Below are positions 35,023-42,563 of a stretch of 64,000 nucleotides of DNA, piece by piece. Position 1 is the stretch's first letter. Each line of letters begins with the position of its first letter. The DNA comes from a bacterium (GTDB lineage: Bacteria > Electryoneota > RPQS01), in contig DASXUQ010000008.1 of the NCBI GenBank assembly GCA_036504735.1, positions 1 through 64,000 on the forward strand, written 5' to 3'. The notes under the pieces were generated by a model, which saw nothing but the letters and a program-made list of their open reading frames with translations, did no database searches and was not told where the DNA came from. The translations under genes were made by a program, and so were the position numbers.

Positions 35023-35508
35023 ATGATCAGCTTTCACGACCTTTATCAGCGCCATGCGCAGGATGTCTACCGCTTTGCCTACTGGCTGTGCGGGGATGTC
35101 GCCGAAGCCGAGGACATTGCGGCCGAGACCTTTGTGCGCGCCTGGACCGCCTCCGATCATCTGCAAACACAGACAGTTAAAGCCTACCTGCTGACCATTG
35201 CCCGCCATCTGTATCTGCAAGGGCGCAAACGTCAGGCACGGCAGGTGGCATTAGATGAACAGATGGAATCCGCCACGCCCGATCCGGCGCAAGCCGCAGA
35301 GACCCGCAGCGAACTGGATGCAGTCGCCAAAGTGCTAAGTACGCTGCCGGACGTTGACCGCGCCGTGCTGCTGATGCGGGCTCAGGATGGCATGAGTTAT
35401 GAAGACATTGCTGCGGCAAGCGGAATTTCCGTGGCCGCCGCCAAAGTCAAAGTTCACCGCGCCCGGCTTAAACTTGCCCGGCTGCGCACACCCGAGGAAC
35501 CCCGATGA
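35023..35508 (+). CDS. RNA polymerase sigma factor, ECF type
   Basis: The 161-residue protein is a sigma-70 family ECF factor. Region 2 reads FHDLYQRHAQDVYRFAYWLCGDVAEAEDIAAETFVRAWTA and region 4 reads LPDVDRAVLLMRAQDGMSYEDIAAASGISVAAAKVKVHRARLKL, a helix-turn-helix contacting the -35 element. It starts 58 bases from the divergent hslV start. Its stop overlaps the next gene by four bases (ATGA), so sigma and the following membrane protein are translationally coupled. Its target promoters are not evident in this window. Confidence 0.92.
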   Translation: MISFHDLYQRHAQDVYRFAYWLCGDVAEAEDIAAETFVRAWTASDHLQTQTVKAYLLTIARHLYLQGRKRQARQVALDEQMESATPDPAQAAETRSELDAVAKVLSTLPDVDRAVLLMRAQDGMSYEDIAAASGISVAAAKVKVHRARLKLARLRTPEEPR

Positions 35509-35927
35509 ACAGCCCTGTTTCCCGCGACGTGATTCTCGACCTGCTGCCGGCCTACCTGGCCGGTGATGTCAGCAGCGATTCGCGCGCACTGATCGAAAAC
35601 TACATGCAGCAAGATCCCGAGTTCGCCGCGCTGGTGAAGCGGGAATCCAAATCTACCCTGACACCTGCCGCACCGCCCGCCATGCGCCGTGACGTGGAGA
35701 TGGACGCGCTGCGCAAAACCAAGCGGCTGCTGCGCCGCCGCGCGTGGTATGTGGGTCTGGCGATCTTCTTCAGCCTGACCACCATCTCTTATCAGTACGG
35801 ACCGGAAGGTTTCAAATGGACCTTCGCCGATGCGCCCGCCGCCTCCGTGCTTTGTGCGCTTGTGGCTCTGGCGTTCTGGGGAATCTACTTCCGCAGCAGG
35901 CAGCGGATGAAAACCATCGGCGTCTGA
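35505..35927 (+). CDS. Putative membrane anti-sigma factor without zinc site
   Basis: The 140-residue protein overlaps the ECF sigma gene by four bases, the classical position of its anti-sigma partner. The N-terminal SRDVILDLLPAYLAGDVSSDSRALIENYMQQDPEFAAL resembles the helical anti-sigma domain of the zf-HC2 type (LLPAYLxG.L....R..IE.HL..CP.C). However, the H...C..C ligands are absent: the equivalent of the CxxC region reads QQDPEFA. Two membrane helices follow (AWYVGLAIFFSLTTISY and ASVLCALVALAFWGIYF). The anti-sigma role is inferred mainly from position and helix pattern. Confidence 0.72.
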   Translation: MNSPVSRDVILDLLPAYLAGDVSSDSRALIENYMQQDPEFAALVKRESKSTLTPAAPPAMRRDVEMDALRKTKRLLRRRAWYVGLAIFFSLTTISYQYGPEGFKWTFADAPAASVLCALVALAFWGIYFRSRQRMKTIGV

Positions 35928-35936
35928 TGCCGGATT

Positions 35937-36353
35937 TTAGCGCGCGGACGCGCCCATCATCGCGCCGCCGGTATCATTGCCCTTGGAGCGGTGCTGGCTG
36001 AGAATCGAGATGACAAAGAACGTGGCGATGCCCACGCCCACTCCGGCGATGACCAGCGCCCGGGTGCTGGTATCGGTCTGCCGCACCCGCAGCAGGCAGA
36101 CGGAGTCGAGGGGCACGCGGCGCGGCCGCAGCTCGGAAAAGTCATTGCGGATACTGCCCACCACCATCCGCCCCTGAATGGTCGCCGGATCCTCGTCATC
36201 GAAGCGCACGACGCTACTGTCGGTCTTGATCGCATAGGCGATCTCCCACTCCGGCTTCACGTCTTGCGGCTTGTAAGGCTTCAGCGTGTAGCACCCGATC
36301 TCGAAAAATGCAAAGCTGACAAGCAAAACAACAGCAACTAACCGCTGGAACAT
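35937..36353 (-). CDS. Small lipoprotein
   Basis: The 138-residue protein has a lipoprotein signal (MFQRLVAVVLLVSFAFFEIGC, lipid Cys at 21). A small beta domain follows (YTLKPYKPQDVKPEWEIAYAIKTDSSVVRFDDEDPATIQGRMVVGSI...RRVPLDSVCLLRVRQTD), then a C-terminal membrane helix (ALVIAGVGVGIATFFVISILS). The pattern of a transmembrane end after a short charged domain is seen in several unnamed FCB lipoproteins. AAGGGG precedes the start. It begins 54 bases after the dnaG stop and may be cotranscribed with it. Confidence 0.78.
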   Translation of the reverse strand: MFQRLVAVVLLVSFAFFEIGCYTLKPYKPQDVKPEWEIAYAIKTDSSVVRFDDEDPATIQGRMVVGSIRNDFSELRPRRVPLDSVCLLRVRQTDTSTRALVIAGVGVGIATFFVISILSQHRSKGNDTGGAMMGASAR

Positions 36354-36407
36354 AAGCCACCCCTTTCGGCTCAAAGTTGTTTTCTGCCCCCGAAACCTGC
36401 CCCTGAT

Positions 36408-38183
36408 CTACGTCGGCTTGCGCCGCAACTCTTTTTCCTTCTTCATCAAATTCTGCATCTGAGTCAGCAGATCCATATCGTCGGGTGATTTGGTCAACCG
36501 GCGTTTGAGATCCGCCAGCTCCTCGCGCACACGGTCGGCTTCGAGGTTGCGCAGGCTGTCCAGCACAAACTGCCGGTCCGCATCCAAGGCGCGGTCGGCG
36601 TCTTCGGATTCTCCGGACTCGAAGAGCGAGTCACTGACAAAATCGCGCAACGGCGGTTCGACAAACACGTCGAGCAGCGCCACCGGTTCGCGGCCATCCC
36701 CGTGCCGCCATTCCTCATACATCACCTTGAACAGTTCGCGCATGGTGGGATCTTCAATCCGCAGCGAGGCCCAGTTGGCGAAGGCCACGGGCCGCAGTTC
36801 AGGCCGGCGGATGAGCGTCCGGGCCAGGTCGGTGAGAATTCCCGGCGGCGGCCAGTTGGTGCGCGGGGGCGTCACCTGCTGGCTGTCCTGGCGAATTGGC
36901 GCGCGCGATCTGTCCAGTTCGCGGCGCATGGCATCGAGGCTTACGCCCGTTTGCTCGGCGGCTTCCCGCAAAAACACATCCTGCTCTACCGGGCTCTCGA
37001 TCAGCGCGGCGCTCTCCACCAGCCGCCGCGCGGCTTCGGAAGCGTTGCGTCCGGAGTGCTTGGCCAGCAGAAGCTGGAACTCGGCAGGAGAGAGGGCAGA
37101 TTCATTCTTGAGCTTCCACACCGCTTCCCCGCCGTGCTTGCGCACATAGGAATCGGGATCTTCCTCCGGCGGAAGAACAATGACGCGCGGCGATGTTCCC
37201 GCGGCCAGCAGCACGTCAATCGCCCGCCGTGCTGCGCCCAGCCCCGCGTTATCCCCGTCGTACAAAATGTACACGTTCTGCGCAAACCGCTTGACCAGCC
37301 GCGCCTGATTCTCCGTCAGGGCCGTGCCCAGAGAAGCTACCGCGGTACTGACTCCGGCCATCACCAGAGACAGGCAGTCGGTATAGCCTTCCACCAGCAT
37401 CGCTTCTTCGCGCGTGCGGATGTCATTGCGTGCTTCCCACAGTCCGAATAATTCCCGCCCCTTGCGGTAGACGGCGCTCTCCGGGGAATTGATGTACTTG
37501 GCGGTCTCCGCCTCATCCCGCAGCCGCCGTCCGCCGAAGGCAATCACCCGGCCCGCCAGATTGCGGATGGGAAAGATGATGCGGTGTCGATAGGCGTCGT
37601 AGTACCGTCCGTCTTTCTCTTTGAGCAGACCCGCCTGCAGGAAAACCGTCGTTGGGATTCCGGTTGATCTGGCGAACTTGGTGAATTCATCCCAGGAGTC
37701 CGGCGCATAGCCCAGCAGATAGCGCTCGATCACGGCGCTGCCGTAGCCCCGGGACTCCAGATAGCGGCGCGCTTCCTCGGCGCCGGCGGAGCGGCCATCG
37801 GTGAGCTGCTTGTAGAAGAAGTCCCGCGCCAGCCCGTTGGCCTTAACCAGTTGCTCGCTTTCCGACTCCTCTTCATCGCTGCCGCCGCGCATGGCGGGCA
37901 GTTCAATGCCCGCGCGTTCGGCCAGCATCTTCACCGCTTCGGTGAAGGAGACGCGCTCCATCTCCATCAGAAAGCTGAACACATTGCCGCCGCGCCCGCA
38001 ACTGAAGCAGTGGAAAATCTGTTTGCCCGTGTGCACCGAGAAACTGCCCTGGGTCTCGGCGTGCCACGGACAGAGCCCAAACCAGTTCTGACCCCGCTTC
38101 TTCAGCGCAACATAGCCCTGCACCACCGTCAAAATGTCGGTCGCCGAACGGACTTCCTCGATCTTGTGTTCCGGTATTTTCAC
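36408..38183 (-). CDS. dnaG: DNA primase DnaG
   Basis: The 591-residue protein is the replicative primase. It has the CHC2 zinc ribbon CPWHAETQGSFSVHTGKQIFHCFSC, the catalytic core YINSPESAVYRKGRELFGL, a TOPRIM domain with MLVEGYTDCLSL and ILYDGDNAGLGAARRA, and a C-terminal helicase-binding region (PGILTDLARTLIRRPELRPVAFANW). Family length is about 580-640. The start is GTG at 38183, giving MKIPEHKIEEVRSATDILTVV, which matches the usual N terminus; upstream codons encode unlike sequence. No strong Shine-Dalgarno sequence is seen. Confidence 0.95.
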   Translation of the reverse strand: MKIPEHKIEEVRSATDILTVVQGYVALKKRGQNWFGLCPWHAETQGSFSVHTGKQIFHCFSCGRGGNVFSFLMEMERVSFTEAVKMLAERAGIELPAMRGGSDEEESESEQLVKANGLARDFFYKQLTDGRSAGAEEARRYLESRGYGSAVIERYLLGYAPDSWDEFTKFARSTGIPTTVFLQAGLLKEKDGRYYDAYRHRIIFPIRNLAGRVIAFGGRRLRDEAETAKYINSPESAVYRKGRELFGLWEARNDIRTREEAMLVEGYTDCLSLVMAGVSTAVASLGTALTENQARLVKRFAQNVYILYDGDNAGLGAARRAIDVLLAAGTSPRVIVLPPEEDPDSYVRKHGGEAVWKLKNESALSPAEFQLLLAKHSGRNASEAARRLVESAALIESPVEQDVFLREAAEQTGVSLDAMRRELDRSRAPIRQDSQQVTPPRTNWPPPGILTDLARTLIRRPELRPVAFANWASLRIEDPTMRELFKVMYEEWRHGDGREPVALLDVFVEPPLRDFVSDSLFESGESEDADRALDADRQFVLDSLRNLEADRVREELADLKRRLTKSPDDMDLLTQMQNLMKKEKELRRKPT

Positions 38184-38487
38184 AGGGTATGAGTTTTGAC
38201 AAACGGTGATCGATACAGCCGGACGGGCAGGGCGGATTCTTATCCTCTTTAGATTTTGCCCGCAGACCTCTATCCCCCGGCCCCCGCCTTCGTCGAGGTC
38301 CGGGACCTTTCCCCATGAAATAGGGAAAGGGGAGAAAGAGGGACCGCGCGGCCTTCCGCGCTGTCCCCCCGCCGAAGGCGGCCCCGTGATCCAACGCACT
38401 GCGTTGGGGTGCAGGGGTTACCCCTGCGGTGGCACCGGCTTTGCCTTATAGGGGTACAGAGATACGACGCAAAGCCGAAAGAGAATC
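38184..38487. other. Intergenic with several short palindromes
   Basis: No gene is supported. Palindromes include CTTTCCC/GGGAAAG at about 38309-38331, CCAACGC/GCGTTGG at about 38391-38407 and GCAGGGG/CCCCTGC at about 38411-38427. The first resembles the dispersed module at 51151-51187. Confidence 0.45.
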
Positions 38488-38706
38488 ATGCAAAAAGAAC
38501 CTAAGTCCCCGGCGTGGCTGTCACTTGTAGAACGCGCCCCGGAAGATGGACCGCTGCTGCGACTGATGATGTTGAATCCGATGAACAGCGAGATGTGTGT
38601 TTTTGTCAACGGGTTGATCGACACCGACCCCGACGGCTACGCACCATCGGCTGCGGACCTGCACACCTTTGCGTACTCGGATGCAAGGATGAAGGATGAA
38701 GGATAA
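38488..38706 (+). CDS. Small hypothetical protein (72 residues)
   Basis: The frame encodes an acidic protein (LVERAPEDGPLLRLMMLNPMNSEMCVFVNGLIDTDPDGYAPSA). Codon use resembles the neighbours and AAAGAGA precedes the ATG. The last residues (DARMKDEG) and the TAA stop are supplied by a heptamer repeat, so the original C terminus may have been different. No domain is recognised and it may not be expressed. Confidence 0.4.
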   Translation: MQKEPKSPAWLSLVERAPEDGPLLRLMMLNPMNSEMCVFVNGLIDTDPDGYAPSAADLHTFAYSDARMKDEG

Positions 38707-38713
38707 AGGATAA
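38686..38713 (+). repeat. Heptamer repeat x4
   Basis: Units AGGATGA x2 and AGGATAA x2. The array overlaps the end of the 72-residue frame and supplies its stop. Confidence 0.85.
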
Positions 38714-38735
38714 AGGGAAGAGGAACTCATCCTGA

Positions 38736-39101
38736 TCACGCGGACTCCTTCTGCTTGACCCGTTTGGTCATGGTCACGATGATAGCGGTCAGTTGATCCG
38801 CTTCATCCATGAGGGGCTTTAGTCTGTCGGGTTCGATGAGTTTGACGTCGGACAACAGCTCCAACCAGTAAGCCGTTTCATCCAGTTCCTGCAAGGCTCC
38901 TTCTAATTTACTGATGAAGTCGGCGTTTGATTTGGCCCGGCATGCTTCACGGTACTGCGCGCCGACCGAAGTGCCCGAGCGCAATATCTGTTTCCCCAAA
39001 ACGTGAGCGGGATCGCTCTGGGGAAGAGCCATATAAAGACGAATAATGCGGTGCGCGAATCCGCGTGTACGGTCCCGCAGACTCTGGATGTCTTTATTCA
39101 T
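38736..39101 (-). CDS. Four-helix bundle protein (23S rRNA-IVP family)
   Basis: The 121-residue protein is a member of the four-helix bundle family first found encoded by intervening sequences in 23S rRNA: SLRDRTRGFAHRIIRLYMALPQSDPAHVLGKQILRSGTSVGAQYREACRAKSNADFISKLEGALQELDETAYWLELL. It is cytoplasmic with no known activity. The gene is not inside an rRNA here, as is common for this family. Its ATG lies inside a heptamer repeat (read leftward AAGGATGAAT), so the repeat provides both the ribosome-binding purines and the start codon. It follows lemA by 28 bases. Confidence 0.88.
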   Translation of the reverse strand: MNKDIQSLRDRTRGFAHRIIRLYMALPQSDPAHVLGKQILRSGTSVGAQYREACRAKSNADFISKLEGALQELDETAYWLELLSDVKLIEPDRLKPLMDEADQLTAIIVTMTKRVKQKESA

Positions 39102-39125
39102 CCTTCATCCTTCCGCCTTCATCCT
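39098..39125 (-). repeat. Heptamer repeat x4 at a start codon
   Basis: Read leftward: AGGATGA, AGGCGGA, AGGATGA, AGGATGA. The last unit contains the ATG of the four-helix bundle gene. Confidence 0.85.
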
Positions 39126-39129
39126 TGTC

Positions 39130-39693
39130 TTAGAATTTCACCTTCGGTGCCGTCCTTGCTTCGGCGGGGGCTTCGAGCAGCGGGCGGCGCTGGAAACCGA
39201 AGATTCCGGCGACCATGTTGCCCGGCACACGGCGGATGCGCTTGTTGAACTCGGTGGCGACTTCATTGTAGCGGCGGCGTTCCACGGCGATGCGGTTTTC
39301 CGTACCCGATAATTCATCCTGTAAGGCCAGGAAATTCTGATTGGCCTTAAGCTGCGGATAGGCTTCCGCCACGACCAGCAACCGGGACAACGCTCCGGTG
39401 AGCTGGTTTTCTGCATTAATCCGGCTCTCGGGAGTCGTGGCCTGGCCCACGCGCGAACGGGCCTCGGTCACCTGTGTCAGAACGTCTTTTTCATGGGTCG
39501 CATATCCCTTGACCGTTTCCACCAGGTTGGGAATCAGATCAAAGCGCCGCTGCAACACCACGTCTACCTGCGCATAGGCCTTATTCGCTTCCTCGTCTAA
39601 ATTGACAAGGCTGTTATACGTCCCGTAAACCCACATGCCGATCACCAGCGCAAAGCCGACGATCACCAAAAGTAAGATCGCGAAAGCCCTCAT
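39130..39693 (-). CDS. LemA family protein
   Basis: The 187-residue protein has one N-terminal membrane anchor (AFAILLLVIVGFALVIGMWVYGTY), followed by the LemA signature NSLVNLDEEANKAYAQVDVVLQRRFDLIPNLVETVKGYATHEKDVL. A helical body with AYPQLKANQNFLALQDELSGTENRIAVERRRYNEVATEFN and the closing FP-like IRRVPGNMVAGIFGF complete it. The domain is expected outside the cytoplasmic membrane. LemA is often next to TPM-domain proteins, and here both lie in the same leftward cluster. AAGGAGG lies upstream of the ATG. Confidence 0.92.
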   Translation of the reverse strand: MRAFAILLLVIVGFALVIGMWVYGTYNSLVNLDEEANKAYAQVDVVLQRRFDLIPNLVETVKGYATHEKDVLTQVTEARSRVGQATTPESRINAENQLTGALSRLLVVAEAYPQLKANQNFLALQDELSGTENRIAVERRRYNEVATEFNKRIRRVPGNMVAGIFGFQRRPLLEAPAEARTAPKVKF

Positions 39694-39712
39694 GGGAGCC
39701 TCCTTAAGAAAA

Positions 39713-39744
39713 TGCTGAAATACTGAAAATCTGAAATGTTGAAA
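39713..39744 (+). repeat. Octamer repeat NNCTGAAA x4
   Basis: TGCTGAAA, TACTGAAA, ATCTGAAA, TGTTGAAA, in the gap between lemA and the nucleotidyltransferase gene. Confidence 0.75.
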
Positions 39745-39790
39745 GACGAGGGCCGTTTCTTCGGTTGCATCCCTCCGCCTTCATTTCTTC

Positions 39791-40519
39791 TTATTCGTCC
39801 GGCAGACTGTCAAAATAGCGGACTAAAGAGCGGGCCTGTTCGATGTATTCGAGAATCAGGGGCAGCAGTTCGGCGCGGTCAACTTTTTGTCCCTGCTTGG
39901 CCATGCCGCGTAATCTCTTCCAGACCATCGGCGCAAACCAGGTCAGTCGAGACAGCTCCACAAAGGCTTCATCGAGGGACAGCGGATCAACCGACCGCCG
40001 GTTCAGCAGGGCCGCGCCGCGCAGCAGCGCCAGATAGCCGGGCACGGTTTCGCAGATCAGGGCCTCGTAGGCCTTATCCTTTCCGCCCGAAGCCATCCAG
40101 CGGCGCTTCAAATAGATGGTCTTTTGCCGGGATTCATGCTCCAACTCGTTGCGCACTTCCTTCCAATCCGGAGAGTATCCCTTAAACGGATCATCGCCCA
40201 AAAGGATCTTGTGGGTGCACGCCATCTCCGCCAATTCGAGGGCAAAGGTGTCGGCACTGCGCTGAAGTTGTGGAAATTCAAAGATTACCGGGGCCGTTGC
40301 CCCCAATTTTTGCCAGCCGGGGACGACACTTAGGAGCGGTTTGATCGAGGTGGCGTGGCTGTCCTTGACCACCATGAAGAGATTGATGTCACTTCGGGCG
40401 TGGGCTTCTCCCCGGGCATGAGAGCCATAGAGCACCAGAGAGAGCAAATTCTCCCCCAGCGCCGCCTTCGCCTCGCCAGTAATCTGCTCTAACCTCTTGG
40501 AAACATCGGTGTCTGCCAT
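39791..40519 (-). CDS. Nucleotidyltransferase-domain protein
   Basis: The 242-residue protein has a polymerase-beta-like nucleotidyltransferase motif (LYGSHARGEAHARSDINLFMVV, about 28-49), followed by a helical region (about 120-240) that could be HEPN-like. The usual SD(I/L)D has Asn at the second metal-binding position (SDIN), so transferase activity may be weakened. A later acidic residue cannot be placed with certainty. It sits between the TPM and LemA genes, flanked on both sides by octamer repeats, and may not belong functionally to that pair. Confidence 0.78.
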   Translation of the reverse strand: MADTDVSKRLEQITGEAKAALGENLLSLVLYGSHARGEAHARSDINLFMVVKDSHATSIKPLLSVVPGWQKLGATAPVIFEFPQLQRSADTFALELAEMACTHKILLGDDPFKGYSPDWKEVRNELEHESRQKTIYLKRRWMASGGKDKAYEALICETVPGYLALLRGAALLNRRSVDPLSLDEAFVELSRLTWFAPMVWKRLRGMAKQGQKVDRAELLPLILEYIEQARSLVRYFDSLPDE

Positions 40520-40542
40520 ATGTGCTCTCCGATTGAAGAAAA

Positions 40543-40574
40543 ATCTGAAAGGCTGAAAGGCTGAAAATCTGAAA
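40543..40574 (+). repeat. Octamer repeat NNCTGAAA x4
   Basis: ATCTGAAA, GGCTGAAA, GGCTGAAA, ATCTGAAA. It can pair with the inverted array at 40611-40642. Confidence 0.8.
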
Positions 40575-40610
40575 GGAAAGAGGTTGGCTGCGTTCGGCGG
40601 GGTGTCCGCC

Positions 40611-40642
40611 TTTCAGCCTTTCAGTATTTCAACATTTCAGCG
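40611..40642 (-). repeat. Octamer repeat, inverted, x4
   Basis: TTTCAGCC, TTTCAGTA, TTTCAACA, TTTCAGCG. This is the same family as 40543-40574 in the opposite direction, so an RNA hairpin can form between the TPM stop and the next start. Confidence 0.8.
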
Positions 40643-40648
40643 TTTTCT

Positions 40649-41494
40649 TCAGTAGCCTCCGCTGCTGCCGCCTCCGCCGGACATGCCGCCGCCGAAGCCT
40701 CCAAAGCCGCCTCCGCCACCACCGCCGCCCCAGCCTCCACCACCGAAGCCTCCTCCGATGAACGGGCCTCCGATAAACGGACCGCCGCCGCCCCGGTAGC
40801 GATTCTTGCGGGAGATGGCGATGAGGAAGATTATCCCAAAGAAAATCAACAACGGCAAGGGTAAACCCCGGCCCCGACGGCCTTGGCCGTTGGTCTGGGG
40901 CACCTGTACTTGAACGCCGGAAAGGGAGGAAAGGGTGACGTTCTTATCCTTGGCGATAATCGAGGCCAGCGCGGCTACCGCGCCAAGGTATGCCTCTCCG
41001 TACTTGCCTGCCTGCAACAGAGGGTTCATGATGTCGCGGCGCACCCGCCCGGCTACGGCATCGGGAATAATCGGTTCGAGTCCATAGCCAACTTCAATCC
41101 GCACCTTGCGATCCGTGATGGCGTTGACAATCAGAATTCCGTTATTGACACCCTTCTGCCCGGGCATCCACTGATCAAACAGCCGGGTCGTAAATCCGTC
41201 AATTTCATCACCTCCGAGGTCCGGAAAGGCCGCCACCGCGATCTGTGCGCCGGTCTTCTGGTCGAGCTCCTGGCAGATGGCCATGATCTGGTTCTTGGAT
41301 GCCTCGTCTATGACCTGAGCGAAGTCGTTGACGTATCCGGTCGGGCGGGGCAACGGTTTGTCGGCTGCCAGAAGTGACGCAAAGAGGAATAAAACAAGCA
41401 CAACCGCGCCCAAGGCCATCCGACAATGCGGTGCCCCAAAGCGGCCCTTGGCAGGGAATTTTGTGTCAACTTGTTTATTCATCGAAATTTGCAT
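40649..41494 (-). CDS. TPM domain protein with Gly-rich C terminus
   Basis: The 281-residue protein has a hydrophobic export segment (MALGAVVLVLFLFASLLAAD) and a TPM (TLP18.3/Psb32/MOLO-1) domain: PTGYVNDFAQVIDEASKNQIMAICQELDQKTGAQIAVAAFPDL ... GILIVNAITDRKVRIEVGYGLEPIIPDAVAGRVRRDIMNPLLQAG. A membrane helix (LPLPLLIFFGIIFLIAIS) and a Gly-rich tail (GGGGWGGGG, SGGGGSSGGY) follow. These proteins are commonly paired with LemA. The promoter at 41503-41531 places transcription start about two bases before the ATG at 41494, implying a leaderless message; an internal ATG at 41482 is the alternative. Confidence 0.88.
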   Translation of the reverse strand: MQISMNKQVDTKFPAKGRFGAPHCRMALGAVVLVLFLFASLLAADKPLPRPTGYVNDFAQVIDEASKNQIMAICQELDQKTGAQIAVAAFPDLGGDEIDGFTTRLFDQWMPGQKGVNNGILIVNAITDRKVRIEVGYGLEPIIPDAVAGRVRRDIMNPLLQAGKYGEAYLGAVAALASIIAKDKNVTLSSLSGVQVQVPQTNGQGRRGRGLPLPLLIFFGIIFLIAISRKNRYRGGGGPFIGGPFIGGGFGGGGWGGGGGGGGFGGFGGGMSGGGGSSGGY

Positions 41495-41502
41495 GAACTC
41501 TC

Positions 41503-41531
41503 AATATAGGAATCCCCCTCCATATTGTCAA
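41503..41531 (-). promoter_or_regulatory. Sigma-70 promoter directly before the TPM gene
   Basis: Read leftward, TTGACA (41526-41531, consensus) and TATATT (41503-41508) are separated by exactly 17 bases. The start codon follows eight bases after the -10 element. Confidence 0.8.
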
Positions 41532-41700
41532 GGCAAAGCAGGCCGCTAACCCTGTTCAATATCTTTCTGTTCTTAGCTGACCACAGGCAGTTGATCACAG
41601 CAAATGCAATCTTGACTTGCTTTTCCCCAGTGGAGTTGGTAAATTGCTATATTAGGTTAATCGCGTACAGATTGGGGACTTACATGGGAGCCGCCGTCGC

Positions 41701-42417
41701 ATGATCCGTGGCGTGCTGTTTGATCTGGATAACACGCTGCTGGATTTCATGCGTGTCAAGCGCGCCTCCATCGAGGCCGCAGCGGCTGCTATGGTCGATG
41801 CCGGAATGCCGATGCCGTGGCAAGAAGCTTTCGAAGAGATCTACCGCATCTACGGGGAAGTGGGCATCGAGCATCAGGAGATCCTCGACCTCTTTTTGAA
41901 GCAGCGCTTCGGCGGCATCGAATTCAAATGGCTGGCTGCCGGGATTGTCGCTTACCGCCGGGCGCGTAACGGCACCATGGTGACCTATTCCCATGTGCGC
42001 GGCACGCTGACCGAACTGGTGCGGCGCGGCCTCGAACTGGCGGTGATCAGCGATGCGCCGCGCCTGAACGCATGGCTGCGGCTCTGCCAGCTTGAACTGC
42101 ACCACATGTTCGATCCGGTGGTGGCCTTCGAAGACACTGGACACCGCAAGCCGTCTCCCATGCCGTTTACCCGCGCCCTGCAACTGATGGCCCTGAAGCC
42201 CCATGAAGTGATTATGATCGGCGACTGGCCGGAACGCGACATGGTGGGGGCCAGCCAGATGGGCATCAAAACGATTTTTGCGCGCTATGGCGACACCAAA
42301 GGCGTCACCCTGAGCGGCGCGGACTATGAGATTGATGATATCAGCCAGATTTTGCAGGTTCTTGACCGGATCGAGCACGAGGACGTGCTGAAGGACTTCC
42401 CCGGCGAGAAGCCATAA
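41701..42417 (+). CDS. HAD family hydrolase
   Basis: The 238-residue protein is a haloacid dehalogenase-type phosphatase. Motif I is FDLDNTLLDF (nucleophile and acid Asp at 8 and 10), motif II is VISDAP, motif III Lys is in GHRKPSP and motif IV is MIGDWPERDM. A helical cap lies between residues 15 and 95. Its substrate cannot be told. It has no signal peptide. GGGAGCC lies upstream. It is divergent from the TPM cluster. Confidence 0.9.
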   Translation: MIRGVLFDLDNTLLDFMRVKRASIEAAAAAMVDAGMPMPWQEAFEEIYRIYGEVGIEHQEILDLFLKQRFGGIEFKWLAAGIVAYRRARNGTMVTYSHVRGTLTELVRRGLELAVISDAPRLNAWLRLCQLELHHMFDPVVAFEDTGHRKPSPMPFTRALQLMALKPHEVIMIGDWPERDMVGASQMGIKTIFARYGDTKGVTLSGADYEIDDISQILQVLDRIEHEDVLKDFPGEKP

Positions 42418-42563
42418 GCCGCCTGTGTCGCCGATAAATGATGACCTTACCGATGAGATAAGAGAAGCAACTGAAGCCCGGATGACGGAAGGAGAGAGCC
42501 GGCTCCGGCAATGGCGTGCCGTCGCGAACAGAGGTCCATAACTCCGGACAGGAGGTCCGGTCT

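Noticed and set aside
35015-35045. GGAACC word as an ECF-type -35 element for autoregulation
   Set aside because: It lies at 35015-35020, right at the ATG of the sigma gene, so it could not drive that gene, and no matching -10 is clear.
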